The notes below the pieces were generated by a model, which searched no databases, was not told the origin of the DNA, and saw nothing but the letters and a program-made list of their open reading frames with translations. From positions 1 through 41,784 of the forward strand of contig NZ_LDRT01000044.1 in assembly GCF_001476655.1 (NCBI RefSeq): DNA of 41,784 nucleotides, read 5' to 3'. This DNA comes from Microbacterium testaceum (GTDB lineage Bacteria > Actinomycetota > Actinomycetes > Actinomycetales > Microbacteriaceae). This document shows positions 16,197-24,352 of this stretch, piece after piece. A program made the position numbers and the translations under genes. Positions within the stretch are counted from its first letter, which is position 1. Each line of letters opens with the position of its first letter.

Positions 16197-17336
16197 ACGC
16201 GCCGCCGTCGTGCGCTCCAGCAGCTGACGCTCGGTCGCCACCGCGTGCGGATCCCGCCCCGAGAGCGCGCGCTGTCGCGCGGCGGCGAGGGCCGTGGCAT
16301 CCCTGATGAAGCCCTTCATGATCGCGGAGCGATCCCCTCGCAGGGTCCGCGCCCAGGCGAGGGCCGAGCGTCGGCCGGGCGCGGTGGCGAGCATGTCGAC
16401 CTCGTGGGGGGTGAACCAGCCGGCCGCCGCGTATTCGCCGAGACGGGCCCGCGTGAGCCGCGACTCCTCGCGGCGGAGGAGCAGGATGCCGACGATGAAG
16501 GCCACGAACAACGGCACCTGCAGAGTCGCGTACACCTCGAAGAAGTTGAAGAACGTCGCGGAGCCGTTCCACACCGCGTGCAGCACGATCGCCGCGATCA
16601 GCCCCGGCACGGCGTAGCCCAGTGCGGCCCCGGTGCGCAGCGAGCGTCGCGCCGCGAGGCCGAACGCGAAGCCGGTGAGGCTCGTGAACATCACGTGCGC
16701 GAACGGCGAGAGCACCGCGCGCAGGAAGAAGGTCGTCGCGACCTCGCCCGGCCCTCCCTCGAGGTACCCGATCGCGAAGTACTGCACGTTCTCGGTGAGC
16801 GCGAAGCCCGCCCCGATGAGGGCACCGTAGACGATCCCGTCGACGGGACCGTCGAAGAACCGCCGGGCGAAGGCGTACAGCAGGAAGACACCGAGCCCCT
16901 TCGCGACCTCCTCGACGATCGGCGCCTGCACGACCGCGCTCACGGCATCCGGCAGGCCGCCCGTGACGAAGGTGACCAGCAGGTCCACGGCGAGCGCGAT
17001 CGCCACCGCCGCGACCGCTCCCCACGCGGCGGCGAAGATCAGCAGGCGAGGCGGTTCCGGTTCCCACCGGTCGATGTAGCGCACCACGAACCACACCACC
17101 ACGAACGGGATGACCGCCAGGACGAGCCCGATGAAAGATGCCGCCGGCCCGAGGAACCGCGTGAAGTACAGCACCAGCAGTGCCAGCACCGGCACCAGCA
17201 GCGCGGCGACGATCCACAGGGCGACACCCCCGCCCCGCACCCGCGGCGGAGCAGCGGAGACGGCGACCGGCGGGGTCGTCGAGATGCGGGCCGGTTGCCC
17301 CGGGGACGGCTGCGAGAGCGGCGACGGGTAGCTCAT
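16176..17336 (-). CDS. PrsW-family intramembrane metalloprotease
   Basis: A 386-aa membrane protein with about eight helices. The three PrsW catalytic motifs are visible: EEVAK in APIVEEVAKGLGVF, the GAGFALTENVQYF segment, and two conserved histidines, one in SPFAHVMFTSLTG and one in LHAVWNGSA. In Bacillus, PrsW cleaves an anti-sigma factor; the target here is unknown and no sigma-factor gene is nearby. Both tails are cytoplasmic-looking; the C-terminal 90 residues are charged. The ATG at 17336 is chosen because a TAGGCT -10 lies six bases upstream, predicting a leaderless mRNA; an upstream GTG would fall inside the promoter spacing. The stop codon lies inside a tandem duplication. Confidence 0.86.
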   Translation of the reverse strand: MSYPSPLSQPSPGQPARISTTPPVAVSAAPPRVRGGGVALWIVAALLVPVLALLVLYFTRFLGPAASFIGLVLAVIPFVVVWFVVRYIDRWEPEPPRLLIFAAAWGAVAAVAIALAVDLLVTFVTGGLPDAVSAVVQAPIVEEVAKGLGVFLLYAFARRFFDGPVDGIVYGALIGAGFALTENVQYFAIGYLEGGPGEVATTFFLRAVLSPFAHVMFTSLTGFAFGLAARRSLRTGAALGYAVPGLIAAIVLHAVWNGSATFFNFFEVYATLQVPLFVAFIVGILLLRREESRLTRARLGEYAAAGWFTPHEVDMLATAPGRRSALAWARTLRGDRSAIMKGFIRDATALAAARQRALSGRDPHAVATERQLLERTTAARAALLAP

Positions 17337-17342
17337 GCGCAC

Positions 17343-17348
17343 AGCCTA
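17343..17348 (-). promoter_or_regulatory. -10 hexamer, leaderless start of prsW
   Basis: TAGGCT on the minus strand, six bases before the ATG at 17336. It decides the start against the upstream GTG. Confidence 0.6.
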
Positions 17349-17406
17349 GGGGCCACCGGGTCGGAGGATTCGAGGGTTGTGGAGGCGGGCGGCGCGAGGC
17401 GCCCGG

Positions 17407-17412
17407 TAGCGT
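17407..17412 (+). promoter_or_regulatory. -10 hexamer of the FAH-family gene
   Basis: TAGCGT, six bases (GGAGG is within this spacer), then ATG at 17419. The divergent prsW -10 is only about 60 bases away. Confidence 0.55.
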
Positions 17413-17418
17413 GGAGGC

Positions 17419-18285
17419 ATGCGTTTCGCCCACGTCCGTTCCCCGGAAGGGGCGGAGTCCCCCCGCCTGATCAGCGTCCATGCCGAGGAGTTCTCCTTCG
17501 TCGACGAGTTCTTCGACGGTGCCCCGCGCACTCTCGAGCAGCTCATCGCGGGCGGCGACGCGCTGCTCGATCGTGTGCGGGATGCCGCGGCCGGGGCGAA
17601 ACGGCATCCTCTGGCCGGCGTCACCTTCGCTTCGGCGGTCCTCGCTCCCCCGTCGATCCTCGCGGTCGGGCTCAACTACGCCGCCCACTCGGGCGAGCTG
17701 GGGTTGAAGACCGACGCGGGGCCGACCGTGTTCGTCCTGTGGCCGAACTCCCTCACCGCGCACGAGGCGACGACGTCGTGGCCGCGCGCGCTCAGCGAGG
17801 CGGTCGACTACGAGGCCGAGCTCGGTGTGATCATCGGGCGTCCCGGGCGCGATGTGCCCGAGGCCGACGCCCTCGACCACGTGTGGGGCTACACCGTGGT
17901 CAACGACATCACGGCGCGGAACATCCAGTTCTCCGAGGCGCAGTGGTCGCGCTGCAAGTCGTTCGACGGCTTCACCCCGACCGGCCCGTTCGTCGTGACC
18001 GCCGACGAGATCCCCGACCCGCAGGACCTGCACATCTGGACCGTGGTCGACGGTCACACGGTGCAGGATGCCAGCACCGGCCAGATGGTGCGGTCGGTGG
18101 CGACGCTCATCCACAAGCTGTCGGAGTCGGCCACCCTCCTGCCCGGAACGCTGATCTCGACGGGAAGCCCCGGCGGAGCCGGCTACTCGCGCGACCCGCA
18201 GATCTTCCTCCGCGACCGCTCGACCGTCACGGTCGGCATCGACGGGATCGGCGAGCTGACCACGCACTGCCGCATCCGGGACTGA
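17419..18285 (+). CDS. Fumarylacetoacetate hydrolase family protein
   Basis: A 288-aa enzyme of the FAH superfamily, which hydrolyses or decarboxylates 2-oxo acids in aromatic degradation, or acts as an acylpyruvase. The core begins at SILAVGLNYAAHSGELG. The metal-binding acidic triad is seen in VDYEAELGVIIGRPGRDV (the E-x-E) plus the Asp in GYTVVNDITARN. FDGFTPTGPFVV and TLISTGSPGGAGYSRDP complete the active site. The substrate is uncertain because no aromatic-catabolism genes are adjacent. Transcription probably starts at or next to the ATG, six bases after a -10. A GGAGG lies in that gap, so a short leader remains possible. A large hairpin follows. Confidence 0.88.
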   Translation: MRFAHVRSPEGAESPRLISVHAEEFSFVDEFFDGAPRTLEQLIAGGDALLDRVRDAAAGAKRHPLAGVTFASAVLAPPSILAVGLNYAAHSGELGLKTDAGPTVFVLWPNSLTAHEATTSWPRALSEAVDYEAELGVIIGRPGRDVPEADALDHVWGYTVVNDITARNIQFSEAQWSRCKSFDGFTPTGPFVVTADEIPDPQDLHIWTVVDGHTVQDASTGQMVRSVATLIHKLSESATLLPGTLISTGSPGGAGYSRDPQIFLRDRSTVTVGIDGIGELTTHCRIRD

Positions 18286-18297
18286 CGGCACGGAAGG

Positions 18298-18333
18298 CGA
18301 GAGGGGCGGGACCTCGCGGTCCCGCCCCTCTCG
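18298..18333. terminator. Bidirectional terminator between FAH-family gene and aspA
   Basis: Perfect 16-base arms CGAGAGGGGCGGGACC/GGTCCCGCCCCTCTCG around a 4-base loop, between two convergent stops. Confidence 0.85.
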
Positions 18334-18340
18334 CGTTCGC

Positions 18341-19804
18341 TCACTCCTCGACGACGCTGTCCGCGGCGCGCTGCACGGGGATGGCCTGCGTGATCGGGTG
18401 CAGACCCGACAGCCGCGCGGGCGAGAGCTGCTTGGTGACCTCTTCGCGCGACATCAGACCCGCCTCGACGACGAGGTCGGCGACGTTGCGGTGCGTCAGG
18501 AGAGCTGTCTTGGCCAGGGCCGCCGCGGCCGCGTAGCCGATGAACGGTGTGAGCGCCGTGACGACGCCGACCGAGGAACCCACCATCGCCCCGAGACGCT
18601 CGCGATTGGCCGTGATGCCGTCGACGCAGTTGACGCGCAGCGTCCACATGGCCTGCCGCATCCAGGTGATCGACTGGTAGATCGAATGCGCGATGACCGG
18701 CTCGAACGCGTTGAGCTGCAGCTGGCCGCCCTCGACCGCCATGGTCACCGTCATGTCGGCACCGACGACGGAGAACGCGACCTGGTTCACGACCTCGGGG
18801 ATGACGGGGTTCACCTTGCCCGGCATGATGCTCGAACCGGCCTGCCGCGGGGGGAGGTTGATCTCGCCGAGACCCGCCTGGGGGCCGCTGGAGAGCAAGC
18901 GCAGGTCGTTGCAGATCTTCGAGAGCTTGATCGCGTTGCGCTTCAGCGACGACGAGAACGACATGAAGGCGCCGGTGTCGCTCGTGGACTCGACGAGGTC
19001 GGTCGCCGTCTCGAGGTCGAGGGCCGTGATCTCGCGCAGGTGCCGCAGGACCGCCTTGCCGTAGCCGGCGTGGGCGGTGATGCCCGTGCCGATGGCCGTC
19101 GCGCCCATGTTGATCTCGTACAACAGGTAGGCGTTCTCCGTGAGACGGCTGTAGTCCTCGCCGAGCGTGGTGGCGAAGCCGTGGAACTCCTGCCCCAACG
19201 TCATCGGCACGGCATCCTGGAGTTGCGTACGGCCGACCTTCAACACGTCGTGGAACTCGTCGGCCTTGGCCAGGAACGACTGGCGCAGCAGCGCGAGCTC
19301 CTCGAGCAGGCTCTTCAACGTCAGCGCGAGCCCGATCTTGATCGCCGTCGGGTAGACGTCGTTCGTCGACTGGCTGCGGTTGGTGTCGTCGATGGGCGAC
19401 AGGAAGGCGTAGTCGCCCTTCTCACGACCCGCCATCTCGAGGGCGATGTTGGTGATGACCTCGTTGGCGTTCATGTTGGTCGAGGTCCCCGCGCCGCCCT
19501 GGATGACACCGACGGTGAACTCGTCGTGGAACTCGCCGTCGATGACGCGCTGCGCGGCGCGGTCGATGAGATCGGCCTTCGCCGGGTCGAGAACGCCGAT
19601 CTCGCGATTGGCGCGGGCCGAGGCCTGCTTGACCATCGCGAGGGCACGCACGAGATCCGGGTAGACCGAGATGGGCCGCTTGGCGATCGGGAAGTTCTCC
19701 AACGCGCGGGCGGTGTGGATGCCCCAATACGCGTCGGCGGGGATCTCGAGGGTTCCCAGGGAGTCGGTCTCGGTGCGGGTACGCGTCGTTGCGTCCAGAG
19801 TCAT
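18341..19804 (-). CDS. aspA: Aspartate ammonia-lyase
   Basis: A 487-aa member of the fumarase/aspartase superfamily that interconverts L-aspartate with fumarate and ammonia. The superfamily signature is visible as AGSSIMPGKVNPVIPE, with the mobile catalytic loop (SS) at its start. GGAGTSTNMNANEVI and DDTNRSQSTNDVYPTA are the substrate-binding stretches. The N-terminal TETDSLGTLEIPADAYWGIHTARALENF is typical of aspartase; the related class II fumarase is the main alternative. The ATG at 19804 has GAGG eight bases upstream and a TAGGCT -10 at 19843-19848, so the longer frame to 19918 is excluded. It is a single gene ending at a strong shared terminator. Confidence 0.93.
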   Translation of the reverse strand: MTLDATTRTRTETDSLGTLEIPADAYWGIHTARALENFPIAKRPISVYPDLVRALAMVKQASARANREIGVLDPAKADLIDRAAQRVIDGEFHDEFTVGVIQGGAGTSTNMNANEVITNIALEMAGREKGDYAFLSPIDDTNRSQSTNDVYPTAIKIGLALTLKSLLEELALLRQSFLAKADEFHDVLKVGRTQLQDAVPMTLGQEFHGFATTLGEDYSRLTENAYLLYEINMGATAIGTGITAHAGYGKAVLRHLREITALDLETATDLVESTSDTGAFMSFSSSLKRNAIKLSKICNDLRLLSSGPQAGLGEINLPPRQAGSSIMPGKVNPVIPEVVNQVAFSVVGADMTVTMAVEGGQLQLNAFEPVIAHSIYQSITWMRQAMWTLRVNCVDGITANRERLGAMVGSSVGVVTALTPFIGYAAAAALAKTALLTHRNVADLVVEAGLMSREEVTKQLSPARLSGLHPITQAIPVQRAADSVVEE

Positions 19805-19842
19805 GTGTCGTCCTCGTGGGGTCACGTGAAGGGGATGCCACG

Positions 19843-19848
19843 AGCCTA
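19843..19848 (-). promoter_or_regulatory. -10 hexamer of aspA
   Basis: TAGGCT on the minus strand, 38 bases before the aspA ATG. It leaves a leader of about 30 bases that contains the ribosome-binding site. Confidence 0.5.
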
Positions 19849-19991
19849 ACCACCACGTTCCGCCCGGCCGCTGGACGTCGCGGCATGTTGCCCAGATGAC
19901 ACGCTCCGGCGTGTACACCGTTCGGCTCGCCCCCTCGGCGAGCGACGGATGCCGACGTCGGGGCCGTCACGCCCCCGACGCGCGGCCGCGA

Positions 19992-20579
19992 TCACACCTC
20001 GGGCAGCGGCTGCGCCTGACCGGGGTTGAGGCTGTCGAGGACCAGGCTCAGGTAGCGGCGGCGATGCGCGCCCGGCGGGATGCTGCCGAAGCCCGCGGCG
20101 ACCATCGTCAGGAGGTTCGGGATGTCGTCCGCGGTGATGTCACGTCGGAGGGTGCCGGCCGCCTGCGCCCTGCGCACGACGCGCTCGAGACTCTCGACGT
20201 TGCGCGACATCAGTGAACGCGTCGCGTCCGCCAGGTTCGGCAGCGACAGCACCAGCCCGCGCTCGCGATCGAGCACCGCCAGGAGGTTCTCGCTCAGGGT
20301 CAGAAGAACTCGGCGCGGGGCGTCGCTTCGTTCGAACTCGTCGAAGAGTGGCTGGAGTTCGTTCGTGAAGATCTCGTCGTAGACGGCGAGCGCCAGCGAC
20401 TCGCGATTCGGGAAGTGCCGGTAGAGCGTCGCGATACCGACGCCGGCCTCGGTGGCGATGCGGTTCAGCGTGCCCGTGCCGTCGCCGAGGGCGAACACGC
20501 GGCGTGCGGCGCCGAGGATCCGCGCCACGCTCGCCGTGGCATCCGCTCGCCGATCACCCATGCCCCGCCGCTCCCCCAT
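19992..20579 (-). CDS. TetR-family transcriptional regulator
   Basis: A repressor of about 195 aa. The N-terminal helix-turn-helix is clear (ILGAARRVFAL...TLNRIATEAGVGIATLYRHFPNRESL); the C-terminal ligand domain is diverged, as usual. It is divergent from the MMPL transporter gene, and a 41-bp double inverted repeat fills the space between them. It therefore very probably represses the transporter and itself and is released by a hydrophobic compound or drug. The start is uncertain: ATG at 20579 has its purine run almost adjacent, while ATG at 20561 has GGGAG nine bases upstream. A GTG at 20636 lies inside the operator and is rejected. Confidence 0.85.
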   Translation of the reverse strand: MGERRGMGDRRADATASVARILGAARRVFALGDGTGTLNRIATEAGVGIATLYRHFPNRESLALAVYDEIFTNELQPLFDEFERSDAPRRVLLTLSENLLAVLDRERGLVLSLPNLADATRSLMSRNVESLERVVRRAQAAGTLRRDITADDIPNLLTMVAAGFGSIPPGAHRRRYLSLVLDSLNPGQAQPLPEV

Positions 20580-20597
20580 TCCCCCTCGGACCCGTTC

Positions 20598-20638
20598 AAG
20601 TGATATGAAACTATCACACCGATAGTTGACTATCACTT
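20598..20638. promoter_or_regulatory. 41-bp nested inverted-repeat operator between tetR and mmpL
   Basis: Exactly symmetrical arrangement: AAGTGATA, 3 bases, AACTATC, 5 bases, GATAGTT, 3 bases, TATCACTT. The inner parts also form GTGATA/TATCAC and GATAGT/ACTATC pairs, giving two overlapping sites as expected for two TetR dimers. It is AT-rich in a GC-rich background and lies just upstream of both genes. Confidence 0.8.
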
Positions 20639-20701
20639 GTGGCGTGACGGCGGATCCGGGCGTCTCCCGGCCGCGCGTGCCCGAAAGGAAATGAGGAACG
20701 A

Positions 20702-23008
20702 ATGTCGTCGTTGTTGTACCGATGGGGCGGGGTCGCCTACCGCGGGAAATGGTGGCTGGTGGGAGTGTGGGCGCTCGCGATCGCGGCGATCGTGAGCGTG
20801 ATCGTGGTGAACCCGCCGCAGCTCAGTAATGAGATCCGCATCGACGGCACGCCCGCCCAGCAGGTGATCGACGATCTCGCGACACAGCTCCCCGAGGCAT
20901 CCGGCGGGCAGGGGATCCTCGCCTTCCACACCACCGACGGCGAGCGTATCGACGAGGGGCAGAACCTCACCGCCCTTCTCGATGCGGTCGGGCGGGTGTA
21001 TGACGCCGATCACGTGATCGACGCCCGCACGGTCATGGCCGATGCCCTGGCGAAGGGACCCGCAAGCCCCCTGTCGGCCGCGTCGGCCGCCGTGGCCCAG
21101 GCCCAGGCCGCGCAGGGACAGCCGGGCACCGCCGGGCCCACCCCCCTGACCGTGAACGGGCTCCCCGTTCCCGGCGTTCTCGTCTCGTCCGACGGCCAGA
21201 CCGCCCTCTTCCAGTTCGCCTTCGACGCGCAGACCTTCGAGTTACCGCAGGGAACGGTGGATGCCACCATCTCGGCGGCGAGGACGGCGTTCGCGGACGA
21301 ACAGGTCGAGGTCCTGCCCTCCGCGACGATGTTGCAGATCCCCGAGCTCATCGGGGTGGGCGAGGTCGTGGGGGTCCTCATCGCCGGACTCGTGCTCGTC
21401 GTCACCCTCGGTTCGCTCGTCGCCGCCGGACTGCCCCTGATCTCCGCCCTCTCCGGCGTGGCCGTCGGCGTGGGCGGAGCGTTCGCGTTCTCGAGCATCG
21501 TCCCGATGCACTCCCTGACCGCGGTGCTCGGCCTGATGCTGGGTCTCGCTGTCGGCATCGACTACACGCTCTTCATCGTGAACCGTCAACGGCGGTTGAT
21601 CCTCGACGATCGGATGACCGCGCCCGAAGCCGCCGCGCGCGCGGTCGGCACGGCCGGTAGCGCCGTGTTCTTCGCCGGAAGCACGGTGATCATCGCCCTG
21701 CTGGCGTTGATGGTCGTTCAGATCCACCTGTTGACCACGATGGCGATCACGGCCGCCGCCACCGTCTTCATCGCCGTGGCAGCTGCGCTCACCCTGCTTC
21801 CCGCCCTGCTCGGGTTCGTCGGGGAACGGGTGTGCTCGGCGTCAGCGCGACGGAGGGCGAGCACCGCGAGCGTGCGCGGCTCCTCGCACCGCGTGGCGAA
21901 GCTGTGGTCGCGAACGCTCGTGCGGCACCGCTTCGTCGCCGCCGTCGGCGCGCTCGTGATCGCCGGCGTCCTGGCCGCTCCGGCCCTGGACATGGACCTC
22001 GGACTGCCCTCGGGAGCGAGCTACCACCCCGACACGCCGCAACGCCAGAGCTTCGACGTCACCGCCGCCGCCTTCGGCGAGGGATACAACGGCCCCCTGG
22101 TCGTGGTCGCCACCTCCGACGACGGCCAGGCCATCGACCCGCACCAGATCGCCGCGCTCTCCACCGACCTCGCGGGGCTCGACGGTGTCACCGCGGTCTC
22201 GCTCGCGGGGCTGAACGACGCGGGGACAACCGCGGTGCTGTCGGTGGTGCCCGATTCGGCACCGACCGCGGCTGCCACGGCCGACCTCGTGACGCGTCTG
22301 CGCGATCTCGCTCCGACGTACGCCGATGCCCACCATGTCGAAGTCGGCGTGACCGGCTTCGCCGCCCTCGCGATCGACGTCTCGCAGCGGCTGGGCGCGG
22401 TACTACCCGTCTACCTCGCCGTCGTCATCGGACTGTCACTGGTCGTGCTGCTGCTGGTCTTCCGCTCGATCATCGTGCCCATCAAGGCGACCGTGGGATT
22501 CGCCCTGTCGGTCGCCGCGACGTTCGGCGCGACCACCGCGGTGTTTCAGTGGGGATGGCTGCAACCGCTGCTGGGGATGGACGCGACCGCGCCCGTGCTC
22601 AGCCTCCTCCCGATCATCATCACCGGCGTGCTGTACGGACTCGCGATGGACTACGAGGTCTTCCTCGTCTCCTCGATGAAGGAGGCCCACGCGCACGGTC
22701 GGCGTGGCACCGAGTCGGTGGTCCAGGGGTTCAGCGTCGCCAGTCGCGTGGTGGTCGCCGCCGCCGTCATCATGGTCAGCGTGTTCGCCGGCTTCATCTT
22801 CAACGCCGAGCCGATGATCTCGCAGGTCGGATTCGCTCTGGCCTTCGGCATCCTCGTCGACGCGTTCCTCGTGCGGATGACGCTCGTGCCGGCGGTCATG
22901 GCGATCTTCGGCGACGCGGCGTGGTGGCTCCCGCGCTGGCTCGACCGCCTTCTGCCCGACCTGGACATCGAGGGCGACAAGCTGACGGCGCGACTCGCGA
23001 CCCCGTGA
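20702..23008 (+). CDS. MMPL-family RND transporter
   Basis: A 768-aa inner-membrane exporter of the MmpL branch of the RND superfamily, which moves lipids or hydrophobic drugs using the proton gradient. It has two repeats, each with one helix, a large extracytoplasmic loop and a five-helix bundle. The proton-relay Asp/Tyr motifs are seen in VGIDYTLFIVNRQRR and GLAMDYEVFLVSSMKE. The first loop carries a long Ala/Gln-rich stretch (about 120-145). GAGGAA lies five bases before the ATG at 20702, so this gene is conventionally leadered. The divergent TetR gene and shared operator imply inducible expression. The substrate is unknown. Confidence 0.9.
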   Translation: MSSLLYRWGGVAYRGKWWLVGVWALAIAAIVSVIVVNPPQLSNEIRIDGTPAQQVIDDLATQLPEASGGQGILAFHTTDGERIDEGQNLTALLDAVGRVYDADHVIDARTVMADALAKGPASPLSAASAAVAQAQAAQGQPGTAGPTPLTVNGLPVPGVLVSSDGQTALFQFAFDAQTFELPQGTVDATISAARTAFADEQVEVLPSATMLQIPELIGVGEVVGVLIAGLVLVVTLGSLVAAGLPLISALSGVAVGVGGAFAFSSIVPMHSLTAVLGLMLGLAVGIDYTLFIVNRQRRLILDDRMTAPEAAARAVGTAGSAVFFAGSTVIIALLALMVVQIHLLTTMAITAAATVFIAVAAALTLLPALLGFVGERVCSASARRRASTASVRGSSHRVAKLWSRTLVRHRFVAAVGALVIAGVLAAPALDMDLGLPSGASYHPDTPQRQSFDVTAAAFGEGYNGPLVVVATSDDGQAIDPHQIAALSTDLAGLDGVTAVSLAGLNDAGTTAVLSVVPDSAPTAAATADLVTRLRDLAPTYADAHHVEVGVTGFAALAIDVSQRLGAVLPVYLAVVIGLSLVVLLLVFRSIIVPIKATVGFALSVAATFGATTAVFQWGWLQPLLGMDATAPVLSLLPIIITGVLYGLAMDYEVFLVSSMKEAHAHGRRGTESVVQGFSVASRVVVAAAVIMVSVFAGFIFNAEPMISQVGFALAFGILVDAFLVRMTLVPAVMAIFGDAAWWLPRWLDRLLPDLDIEGDKLTARLATP

Positions 23009-23012
23009 CGCT

Positions 23013-23052
23013 GATGGGGCGGGACCGGGCGATCGCTGCGTCCCGCCCCATC
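23013..23052. terminator. Bidirectional terminator between mmpL and phosphoesterase genes
   Basis: Perfect 13-base arms GATGGGGCGGGAC/GTCCCGCCCCATC with a 14-base loop, between two convergent gene ends. Confidence 0.8.
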
Positions 23053-23074
23053 GGTCGGCACGATCGCCACGCGC

Positions 23075-23974
23075 TCAGCGTTTGCGGGAGAACGCCTCGA
23101 GCCGCTCCTCGGGGGTGAGCGCCGCCATCTCGGCGACCCACGCGGGCGTGAAGTACCCCGAGGTGTCGGCGTCGACCACCGGCACGACGGCGTGCGTGAT
23201 CGTGTCGTCCCAGACGTGCACGAGGTGGAACGACTGACCGGCATCCATTCCGTTGACCTCGTCGGCGGGCCGGGCGAGGTCCATCGTGTAGCAGGAGGCG
23301 GCGGCGACACTCACGGGCACTCCCGCGAACGTCCCGGAAGTCGAGTAGTGCAGGTGGCCGGCGAGGATCGCGCGCACATCGCTGCCCGCGATCGCGGCAG
23401 CGAGTCCCGGCTGGTCGCGGAGCTCGAGGATGTCGAAGAACGGGATGTGCGTGGGAAGGGGCGGGTGGTGCAGCGCGAGGATCGTGCCCAGCGGAGCGGG
23501 GGTCGCCAGCTCCTCGCGCAGCCACCGCAGCTGCGCGGCGTCGAGATCGCCGTGGTGCCAGCCGGGCACGGTCGAGTCCAGGGCGATCACCCGCAGGCCG
23601 TCGAGGTCCCACACGCCGGTCACCGGCTCGAGCGACGGACTCTCGTCGAGCAGCCCGGCACGAAGGGCGGGCCGCTCGTCGTGGTTGCCCGCGACCCAGA
23701 TGACGGGCGCACCCAGGCGGGCGGCCCAGGGCTCCACCGTCTCGCGCAGCGCGCGGTACGCCTCGGGTTCGCCGAGGTCGGTGAGATCTCCCGTGAACAC
23801 GATCGCGTCGGGCCGCACGCCCGTGGACTCCGCGGCATCCAGGGTCCGGCGCAGGTTCGCCGCCGTGTCGTACCGCTCGCCGAGCAGGCGATCGCCGCCC
23901 AGCAGGTGGGTGTCGCTGAGGTGGAGGATCACGCGCCGCGCGGGCGCGTGCTGACCGAACTGCACGGATGCCAT
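23075..23974 (-). CDS. Metallophosphoesterase, CpdA-like
   Basis: A 299-aa calcineurin-like phosphoesterase. All dimetal-site motifs are visible in order: LSDTHLLGG (D-x-H), FTGDLTDLG (GD), VAGNHDERP (GNHD), LALHHPPLP (H) and LAGHLHYSTSG (GHxH). This set with a DLTD/GNHDER pattern is typical of the class III cyclic-nucleotide phosphodiesterase subgroup (CpdA/Icc, Rv0805-like), so hydrolysis of cAMP or related phosphodiesters is likely but unproven. The ATG at 23974 lies six bases after a TAGGCT hexamer with no ribosome-binding site, predicting a leaderless transcript. It is a single gene, convergent with mmpL across a hairpin. Confidence 0.87.
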   Translation of the reverse strand: MASVQFGQHAPARRVILHLSDTHLLGGDRLLGERYDTAANLRRTLDAAESTGVRPDAIVFTGDLTDLGEPEAYRALRETVEPWAARLGAPVIWVAGNHDERPALRAGLLDESPSLEPVTGVWDLDGLRVIALDSTVPGWHHGDLDAAQLRWLREELATPAPLGTILALHHPPLPTHIPFFDILELRDQPGLAAAIAGSDVRAILAGHLHYSTSGTFAGVPVSVAAASCYTMDLARPADEVNGMDAGQSFHLVHVWDDTITHAVVPVVDADTSGYFTPAWVAEMAALTPEERLEAFSRKR

Positions 23975-23980
23975 GGCCTC

Positions 23981-23986
23981 AGCCTA
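23981..23986 (-). promoter_or_regulatory. -10 hexamer, leaderless start of the phosphoesterase gene
   Basis: TAGGCT, six bases, then ATG at 23974 on the minus strand. The hexamer is the same as that of prsW. Confidence 0.6.
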
Positions 23987-24022
23987 GGAGAGGCCTCCGA
24001 CATACGGCCGGCGCGCGGAGCG

Positions 24023-24352
24023 TCAGTGGTTGAACAGGATCAGCAGCAGGGCGCCGAGGACGGCCGCCGCGCACACCCCGAAGCAGACGTAGGCGCCGAC
24101 GAGCGCGAGGCGCTTCTGCCCCTCGCTGAGCGGATTGCGCGCCGCCGCCTTGGTCGCCGCCTTCTCCGCGCGGCGCCGCTGCTTGTCGGTGAGCACGGTG
24201 ATGGCATCCGTGAACTCCACGGGCGCCACGAGGGGCGGGCGACCTCCGCGCACGAGCAGACGGAGTCCGAGGGCGTAGAAGGTCACCACGACCGAGGCGC
24301 CGATGATCGCGGCGATGAAGACGTGGAGGAAGGCTTCCCAGTCGATGGTCAC
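24023..24352 (-). CDS. Small two-helix membrane protein coupled to pit
   Basis: A 109-aa protein with no family I can name with certainty. An N-terminal hydrophobic helix (about residues 8-31, AFLHVFIAAIIGASVVVTFYALGL) is followed by a charged cytoplasmic-looking middle (DKQRRRAEKAATKAA) and a second helix (about 82-106). The GTG start overlaps the pit stop codon as GTGA, so it is translated with the phosphate permease. This strict coupling suggests a partner or regulator of the transporter, in the place that PhoU-like proteins take elsewhere, although it does not resemble PhoU. No ribosome-binding site beyond the overlap is evident. Confidence 0.75.
   Translation of the reverse strand: MTIDWEAFLHVFIAAIIGASVVVTFYALGLRLLVRGGRPPLVAPVEFTDAITVLTDKQRRRAEKAATKAAARNPLSEGQKRLALVGAYVCFGVCAAAVLGALLLILFNH

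Noticed and set aside
15567..18536. A 989-codon open frame on the plus strand
   Set aside because: It runs antisense to the FKBP and prsW genes and then overlaps the FAH-family gene in another frame; composition is Arg/Pro/Gly-rich shadow sequence typical of high-GC DNA.
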